This document shows positions 22,289 to 26,771 of a DNA stretch of 26,771 nucleotides, piece by piece. The position numbers were made by a program, and so were the translations under genes. The first letter of the stretch is position 1. Each line of letters opens with the position of its first letter. Origin of the DNA: an uncultured Anaerotignum sp. (lineage in GTDB: Bacteria > Bacillota > Clostridia > Lachnospirales > Anaerotignaceae); the NCBI RefSeq assembly GCF_905212195.1, contig NZ_CAJMDQ010000027.1, positions 1-26,771 of the forward strand. Direction: 5' to 3'. The notes under the pieces were generated by a model. The model was not told the origin of the DNA. It saw only the letters and a program-made list of their open reading frames with translations, and did not search any database.

Positions 22289-23335
22289 TTAGGGAATCAG
22301 CGGAAATTCCATAAAGAACGTCGTCCCCATGTATTCCTTACTTTCGATGCGGATACTGCCCCCCAGAACAGATACTGCCGCATTAACCACATCCAGTCCT
22401 ACACCTCTGCCGGAAAACATGGTGGCACTGCTTTTTGTGGTAAAACCGGGACGGAGCAAAAATGCGTATACTTCATTATCTTCATATTCTTCTTCCGGCT
22501 TTTTCAGCCAGCCTTTTGCCTTAGCTGCCTGTAAAATGCCTTTGCGGTCTAAGCCGCGTCCATCATCTCGGAAAATAACGAAAACCTGCTGTGCTGTTTT
22601 CTGTATTTCCAAAGATATTTCCCCCACAGGGGTTTTCCCCATTTTTTCCCGGTCTTCTGTTTTCTCCAGACCATGATCCATGCTGTTTTTCAGCATCTGC
22701 ATCACAGCCATGGTGATCTTATCGTAAATATCTCTGGGCACTTCTGTTTCTGCGCCGGAAACTTTCATCAGGAAATCCTTTTCCAATGCTCGTCCCATGA
22801 CCGTTGCCAGACGCTCCATCTGCACAACCAACGCAGAAAAATCCGTGTATGGAATGAGCTGACGCCCTTTCCGGGTATAAGCAATCTGATAGCTGGGGCC
22901 TTCCGGCTCATTGTCGCTGTCCACATGAGAAAGGAAGTTCTTGATACGCCGTACCACAGCCCAGCCAAAGTCTGTCACTTCATCGTCCGTTTCCATACGG
23001 CGCAGTTCCCGTTTCATATAGCCGGAAACCATGCGCAGCAGCTGCAGAATGGTCAACAAATCCTTATCTGCCGGATGTTCTTCCTCCCGCAAATAAGAAA
23101 AAAGGTCTTCCGCGCTGTGAGCTGTTTCCGAAAAAGCCGGATAACCCATCATAGAGGCAGAGCCTTTGATTGAGTGCATGGTACGGAAAAGTCTGTTGAC
23201 TTCATCCTTGGTGATTTCCACCTGTTCCGTTCCCGATTTGCTTTCTATAAAATTGTCCAGTCGTTCTATATTTTTCCATGTTTCTTCTACGAATAGATCC
23301 TGAAGAAAATCCGGATTTTTTTCAAATCTCTCCAT
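22289..23335 (-). CDS. Short CheA-like histidine kinase (Hpt + ATPase only)
   Basis: The 348-aa protein has an N-terminal Hpt domain (residues ~5-115) with the phospho-acceptor His54 in 'FRTMHSIKGSASMMG'. A linker region ~150-200 is followed by a CheA-type HATPase domain with N box 'MLKNSMDHGLE' (Asn217), G1 'DDGRGLD' at 257-263 and G2 'FSGRGVGLDVV' at 307-317. It stops right after the ATPase ('TTFFMEFPLIP'). The P2 CheY/CheB-binding domain and the P5 CheW-like coupling domain of true CheA are missing, at roughly half the normal length. No CheY, CheW or receptor genes are nearby, so a chemotaxis role is doubtful. It heads a set with two zinc-ribbon membrane proteins. Confidence 0.85.
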   Translation of the reverse strand: MERFEKNPDFLQDLFVEETWKNIERLDNFIESKSGTEQVEITKDEVNRLFRTMHSIKGSASMMGYPAFSETAHSAEDLFSYLREEEHPADKDLLTILQLLRMVSGYMKRELRRMETDDEVTDFGWAVVRRIKNFLSHVDSDNEPEGPSYQIAYTRKGRQLIPYTDFSALVVQMERLATVMGRALEKDFLMKVSGAETEVPRDIYDKITMAVMQMLKNSMDHGLEKTEDREKMGKTPVGEISLEIQKTAQQVFVIFRDDGRGLDRKGILQAAKAKGWLKKPEEEYEDNEVYAFLLRPGFTTKSSATMFSGRGVGLDVVNAAVSVLGGSIRIESKEYMGTTFFMEFPLIP

Positions 23336-23366
23336 GGTATCATCCTCATTACTATATTCTGATTTT

Positions 23367-23395
23367 AGTATAGACCGATTCCCTCAAATTTTCCA
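23367..23395 (-). promoter_or_regulatory. Candidate promoter of the CheA-like gene
   Basis: On the minus strand TGGAAA (23390-23395) and TATACT (23367-23372) are 17 bases apart. The -10 box is good and the -35 box is weak (4/6). It shares the 133-base divergent region with tmcAL, whose own promoter I could not place beyond a TATACT at 23428-23433. Confidence 0.4.
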
Positions 23396-23468
23396 GAGAA
23401 AAATTATATAATTGTTGAAAAATATGTTATACTGCTTTTAGAACTATTTTGCGAAAGGAGCGATACCA

Positions 23469-24695
23469 TTGCGAACGGTTGGAATCATTGCAGAATTCAA
23501 TCCCTTTCACAAGGGACATCAATATATTTTGGAAAAAGCAAAGGCACACACAGACTGTCAGCGTGCCATGGTAGTCATGAGCGGCAGTTTCGTCCAGCGT
23601 GGAGAACCGGCGTTTTTCGACAAATGGACGAGGGCAAAATGCGCCCTTCTGAACGGTGCTGACATGGTGCTGGAACTGCCTGTGCTTTTTGCGGCAGCCA
23701 ACGCGGAAATCTTCGCCATGGGCGGTGTGAAAGTGCTGGAAGATACGGGCATGACAAATGCCCTTTGTTTTGGCTCCGAAAGCGGCGATCTGAAAGCCCT
23801 GCAGGAAGCGGCGAAAATCATGACAAACGAAACAGAGGAATTTCAGCGACTCCTGAAAGCCGGGCTGGATGAAGGCATGTCCTATCCTGCGGCAAGAGCA
23901 AAGGCACTGGAAACGGTTTCTCACATCAGCAGTGAAATTATTTCCCGCCCCAACCACATTTTAGGTCTGGAATACCTGAAAGCACTGGATAGACTGGGCA
24001 GCAACATCGAACCCTGCACCATCCGCCGGAAAGGCAGCCAGTACGACGATCCTTCCCTGACAGGAGAATTTGCTTCTGCCGCTGCCATCCGCAAAGGCAT
24101 TCTGGAAGAAAACGCCACAGAAGCCTTTTTGCAGGTACCAGAAAACATCGTTGACCTGCTGACAAAAGAAATTTCTCTGGGAACAGCTCCCGCATCCATG
24201 GATGAACTGGCAGGGGCCCCCCATTTTAAACTGCGCACCACTTCCGCCGAAGAAATTCATGACATTCTGGAAGTGACAGAAGGGCTGGAAAACCGGATTC
24301 TTCGCGCCATTGACAACGAGTTCTTCATGAACGACATCATCGAATACATCAAAACCAAACGGTATACTCGCACCAAAATACAGCGGATTCTGGTACATAT
24401 TCTGCTGGATATTAAGGCAAAAGAAGTGGATTATTTCTTAAGTCAGAATCATCTGCCTTACATCCGTGTTCTGGGCTTCCAGAAAGACAATGCAGACATT
24501 CTGGGCGAACTGACGGAACAGGCAAAATGCCCTGTGCTGACCAATCTGAAAAAAGCACCGGAAATTCTGGACGAAGACGGACTCCATCTGCTGGCGCTGG
24601 AAAAACTGGCAACAGATTTACAGGCACTGGCAGCGCCAAACCCTCTATATCGTGCGCCAAACAGGGATTTTACCACTCCTATGGCAATCGTATAA
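23469..24695 (+). CDS. tmcAL: tRNA(Met) cytidine acetate ligase (TmcAL/YlbM)
   Basis: TmcAL activates acetate with ATP and forms N4-acetylcytidine at the wobble base of elongator tRNA(Met). The 408-aa protein begins 'RTVGIIAEFNPFHKGHQYIL', with the nucleotidyltransferase motif HKGH at 14-17. It continues with 'VVMSGSFVQRGEPAFFDKWTRA', 'GADMVLELPV' and the C-terminal 'KRYTRTKIQRILVHILL' tRNA-binding region. The start is TTG at 23469, preceded by AAAGGAG; no ATG fits the conserved N terminus. It lies divergent to the CheA-like set and 69 bases before ylbJ. In Bacillus the same gene (ylbM) also lies near ylbJ, ylbN and rpmF, so this is conserved neighbourhood. Its substrate, acetate, is what the nearby Pta-AckA pathway releases. 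Confidence 0.95.
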   Translation: MRTVGIIAEFNPFHKGHQYILEKAKAHTDCQRAMVVMSGSFVQRGEPAFFDKWTRAKCALLNGADMVLELPVLFAAANAEIFAMGGVKVLEDTGMTNALCFGSESGDLKALQEAAKIMTNETEEFQRLLKAGLDEGMSYPAARAKALETVSHISSEIISRPNHILGLEYLKALDRLGSNIEPCTIRRKGSQYDDPSLTGEFASAAAIRKGILEENATEAFLQVPENIVDLLTKEISLGTAPASMDELAGAPHFKLRTTSAEEIHDILEVTEGLENRILRAIDNEFFMNDIIEYIKTKRYTRTKIQRILVHILLDIKAKEVDYFLSQNHLPYIRVLGFQKDNADILGELTEQAKCPVLTNLKKAPEILDEDGLHLLALEKLATDLQALAAPNPLYRAPNRDFTTPMAIV

Positions 24696-24764
24696 ATCAA
24701 AAACATGAAATCAAAAAAACAGACATAGACTGGTATCAACAAGCATTGCAAAGGATGACTTTCC

Positions 24765-25847
24765 ATGATTATGCGCCTGCTGACCATCTGTGTCTGTTTT
24801 TTTATATTTGCCCTTTTGCGGTATCCTGCTGCCTTGACAGAAGCCGCAGCGGGAGCCTTCTCTCTGTGGTTTTCCAGCGTTCTGCCATCGCTTTTTCCTT
24901 TTCTGGCTGCCATTGGCATTTTGCTGCGGATGGGTGCGGCAGAAAAACTGGGTCGGCTTTGTGCGCCACTGACAAAACCCCTTTTCTCCCTTTCCGGCAT
25001 CTGTGCCTTTCCCCTTGCGGCAGGCCTTCTTTCTGGCTATCCTGCCGGCGCCAATACCGTAGCACAGTTATATGAACAGCGGCGAATTTCCTTATCTGAA
25101 GCGCGAAAAGTCCTGTTGTTCTGCAATGCGCCCGGCCCATTGTTCGTACTTGGTACGGCTGGTACAACCTTTTTCGGCAGTCCTGCACTGGGTTATGCCA
25201 TGCTGCTGGCGGTATTTGTGGGAACCATCCTGACGGGCATTTCCTATCGTTCCATTCCAACAGATTCCAGTTATCAAATGCCCGTTCTTCCGGCACAAAA
25301 AAAAGAGCCTTTCTCTCTGCTCTTTTCTTCCGCTGTGAAAGACGCTCTTTTGACTTCGGCACAAATCGGCGGTTTTCTGGTATGTTTTTGTGTTTTGCAG
25401 GAAGGCCTTGCACAAGGGGGCTTTTTCGATTTACTTTCCAATGCCTTGTCTTTTCTGCCTGTTTCTCCAGAATTTTTGCAGGCATTTTCCGGCGGTCTAT
25501 TGGAAATGACAAAGGGCATCCATGGTGTTTCCCTTTCTCCTGATAGTCTGCGGCTGCGGGCATCAGCTGCGGTTTTTCTGCTGTCTTTCGGCGGATTCTC
25601 TATTTTCGGACAGATTTTAGGGGTTTTACGGAATGTACCCATCAGCCCTTTTCCCCTGTTATCCGCCAAAATACGACAGGCGTTCTTTTCTGTACTGGTT
25701 TTCCAATGTTTCTACTTTCTGGCAGAAACACAAGCACAAAAAGCAGTTCCCGTATTTTCCACACATACGGCAACTGCTTTTCCGACACTTTATGGACTTT
25801 TGTCTATTCTCCTGCTGTGCAGTCTATTGTTAGAACGACAAAAGTAA
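24765..25847 (+). CDS. ylbJ: Sporulation integral membrane protein YlbJ
   Basis: YlbJ is a polytopic membrane protein needed for normal spore cortex formation in Bacillus. This 360-aa copy has about eight hydrophobic helices. The signatures are 'LWFSSVLPSLFPFLAAIGILLRMG' near the N terminus, 'FPLAAGLLSGYPAGANTVAQLYE' and 'CNAPGPLFVLGTAG', the nucleoside-recognition/gate-like core, and 'FGGFSIFGQILGVL' near the C terminus. AAAGGA lies 9 bases before the ATG at 24765; a second ATG at 24771 is also possible. The final ~110 bases contain a strong hairpin that appears to serve as terminator for the opposing operon. Its stop is one base from the stop of the converging coiled-coil gene. Its presence supports an endospore-forming host. 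Confidence 0.92.
   Translation: MIMRLLTICVCFFIFALLRYPAALTEAAAGAFSLWFSSVLPSLFPFLAAIGILLRMGAAEKLGRLCAPLTKPLFSLSGICAFPLAAGLLSGYPAGANTVAQLYEQRRISLSEARKVLLFCNAPGPLFVLGTAGTTFFGSPALGYAMLLAVFVGTILTGISYRSIPTDSSYQMPVLPAQKKEPFSLLFSSAVKDALLTSAQIGGFLVCFCVLQEGLAQGGFFDLLSNALSFLPVSPEFLQAFSGGLLEMTKGIHGVSLSPDSLRLRASAAVFLLSFGGFSIFGQILGVLRNVPISPFPLLSAKIRQAFFSVLVFQCFYFLAETQAQKAVPVFSTHTATAFPTLYGLLSILLLCSLLLERQK
25738..25781 (-). terminator. Terminator hairpin embedded in the ylbJ coding end
   Basis: AAAAGCAGTTCCCGTAT (25739-25755) pairs with ATACGGCAACTGCTTTT (25765-25781) at 16 of 17 positions. On the minus strand it is followed by TTTTTG, so it fits as terminator of the coaD transcript about 70 bases past its last gene. 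On the plus strand it would fold inside the translated ylbJ mRNA, with TTTTCC after it. Confidence 0.7.
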
Positions 25848-25848
25848 A

Positions 25849-26352
25849 TTATTTGCTCATGCGCAGTTCCTGAATGTTTTCACCCAGTACATTCAGAGTC
25901 TGTGCGAAGTAATCGTCTGTCTTCATGCTTTCGCTGTAAACAACGGCTTTCAGTTCTTTCAGCTTGTTTTCTGCATCGCTCAGTACGCTTTCGGAGTATT
26001 CCATAGCGCCCAGACGCATTTCTTTTGCTGTTTTCTTTGCGGATTCGATGATGTTTGCAGCCTGATCATAAGCCTTTTTGGTCACTTCATTGTCATCGAT
26101 CATACGCACCAGACGCTCTTCAGCGTTTTTCACGATTTCGTCTGCTTCTTTCTGTGCGTCGATAAGGATTTTATTGCGTTCTTCGATAACCCATTTGGAC
26201 TGTTTCAGTTCGTTGGGCAGTTTCATACGGATTTCGCTGATGATGTCGTAAATTTCTTCTTTATCTACAGACACTTTATTGCTGAATGGTACGGCACGGC
26301 TGCTGTCCATAATTTCTTCCAGTTCATCCAATAATTGTAATACAGAATCCAT
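25849..26352 (-). CDS. Coiled-coil protein of the coaD-ylbJ neighbourhood
   Basis: The 167-aa protein is almost wholly helical and charged. Heptad-like stretches occur at ~50-90 ('ERNKILIDAQKEADEIVKNAEERL') and ~95-140 ('KKAYDQAANIIESAKKTAKEMRLG'), reminiscent of DivIVA-type or ATPase stalk (subunit H/E) proteins. It has no transmembrane helix and no cysteine. Homologues, often labelled simply 'ATPase', sit beside coaD in many Clostridia, as I recall. It follows coaD by 10 bases and so shares its transcript. A structural or cell-pole role is possible, but the function is unknown. Confidence 0.75.
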   Translation of the reverse strand: MDSVLQLLDELEEIMDSSRAVPFSNKVSVDKEEIYDIISEIRMKLPNELKQSKWVIEERNKILIDAQKEADEIVKNAEERLVRMIDDNEVTKKAYDQAANIIESAKKTAKEMRLGAMEYSESVLSDAENKLKELKAVVYSESMKTDDYFAQTLNVLGENIQELRMSK

Positions 26353-26362
26353 TGATGTTCCC

Positions 26363-26771
26363 TCACTTCTTATATTTTTCTATAACAAACGGTTGTATCT
26401 CCTTGGGCACCATAAAGTCAATGTTTCCGCCGAAAACGGCAACCTCTTTGGCATTGGTAGAACTGAGGGACAAATGTTCCTCATCAGCCGCAAGGAAAAT
26501 CGTTTCGATATCTTTTCCAAGTTTTCTATTGATCAAATACATCTGGTATTCCGCCGCAAAGTCGATGGCATTGCGCAGACCGCGGACAGCGACTGTGGCG
26601 CCGATTTCTGACGCAAAGTCTGCCAGAAGCCCACGAAAAGAGGCTACTTCCACATTTTCCAGATGCTTTGTCACCATTTCCAAATGTACTTTACGTTCTT
26701 CCACGGTGAACAAAGATTTTTTATTGGGGTTTTCCAAAACCGCCACCACCAGGCAGTCAAACAATTTGGAC
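26363..26771 (-). CDS. coaD: Phosphopantetheine adenylyltransferase, 3' part (cut by window end)
   Basis: CoaD adds AMP to 4'-phosphopantetheine, the penultimate step of coenzyme A synthesis. About 136 residues are visible. 'LFDCLVVAVLENPNKKSLFTVEERKVHLE' and 'FRGLLADFASEIGATVAVRGLRNAIDFAAEYQM' are family blocks, and the 'LSLSSTNAKEVAVFGG' segment is the C-terminal nucleotide-binding region. The N-terminal ~20 residues with the (T/H)xGH motif and the start codon lie beyond position 26771. The frame runs through the edge, so the TTG at 26764 is not the start. It is followed 10 bases later by the coiled-coil gene. In Clostridia rsmD is normally just upstream. Confidence 0.95.
   Translation of the reverse strand, partial: SKLFDCLVVAVLENPNKKSLFTVEERKVHLEMVTKHLENVEVASFRGLLADFASEIGATVAVRGLRNAIDFAAEYQMYLINRKLGKDIETIFLAADEEHLSLSSTNAKEVAVFGGNIDFMVPKEIQPFVIEKYKK

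Noticed and set aside
1..26771. CRISPR arrays, tRNA or rRNA genes, transposases, phage genes
   Set aside because: I looked on both strands and saw no spaced direct repeats, cloverleaf sequence or matching proteins.

Overview
The window looks like a chromosomal segment of a spore-forming, strictly anaerobic Clostridia member. Lachnospirales or an Anaerotignum-like gut bacterium is my best guess, but this rests on gene content and style, not on a search. Supporting signs are Gram-positive Shine-Dalgarno sites (AAGGAGG type), the sporulation membrane protein YlbJ, the oxygen-sensitive glycyl radical system, Pta-AckA energy metabolism and the clostridial order coaD / ylbJ / ylbM(tmcAL) / ylbN(DUF177)-rpmF / plsX-acpP-rnc. 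I saw no rRNA, tRNA, CRISPR array, insertion sequence or prophage.

Layout. Positions 1-1600 (minus): three small genes, namely a DUF6465-type protein, a tandem-OB SSB-like protein and an unknown 103-aa protein. Positions 1729-7217 (minus): a DNA repair operon uvrB - GNAT acetyltransferase - uvrA behind a promoter overlapped by a LexA/DinR-type box. Positions 7228-12082: the most distinctive region. A Crp/Fnr-family regulator is divergent from hpdB-hpdC-hpdA, which encode the 4-hydroxyphenylacetate decarboxylase large subunit, its Fe-S small subunit and the radical-SAM activase. This is the p-cresol-forming system. A perfect 7-1-7 palindrome sits between the two promoters. Positions 12362-14940 (plus): an unusual amidophosphoribosyltransferase homologue whose N-terminal nucleophile Cys is replaced by Gly, then a DUF362 protein with a cysteine cluster. 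Positions 14945-19045 (minus): rnc, acpP and plsX, then DUF177-rpmF, interrupted by a plus-strand AIM24-family gene and a hairpin-rich 320-base intergenic stretch. Positions 19035-21480 (minus): pta-ackA. Positions 21521-23372 (minus): a short CheA-like histidine kinase followed by two zinc-ribbon membrane proteins. Positions 23469-25847 (plus): tmcAL (ylbM) and ylbJ. Positions 25849-26771 (minus): a coiled-coil protein and the 3' part of coaD, cut by the window end.

How the genes fit together. HpdBC decarboxylates 4-hydroxyphenylacetate, a tyrosine fermentation product, to p-cresol; HpdA installs the glycyl radical. The divergent Crp/Fnr protein and the palindrome placed near -42 of the inferred hpdB promoter suggest local control. 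Pta-AckA makes ATP from acetyl-CoA and releases acetate, which TmcAL can use for tRNA(Met) wobble acetylation. PlsX and AcpP serve phospholipid synthesis, and DUF177-rpmF supplies ribosomal protein L32. UvrA and UvrB are the damage-recognition half of nucleotide excision repair.

The items most worth a second look are the Hpd locus with its candidate regulator and operator, the Cys-less PurF homologue with a foldable leader, the stand-alone CheA-like kinase with zinc-ribbon membrane partners, and regulatory signals embedded in coding sequence: a consensus promoter in the end of ackA and a terminator hairpin in the end of ylbJ.
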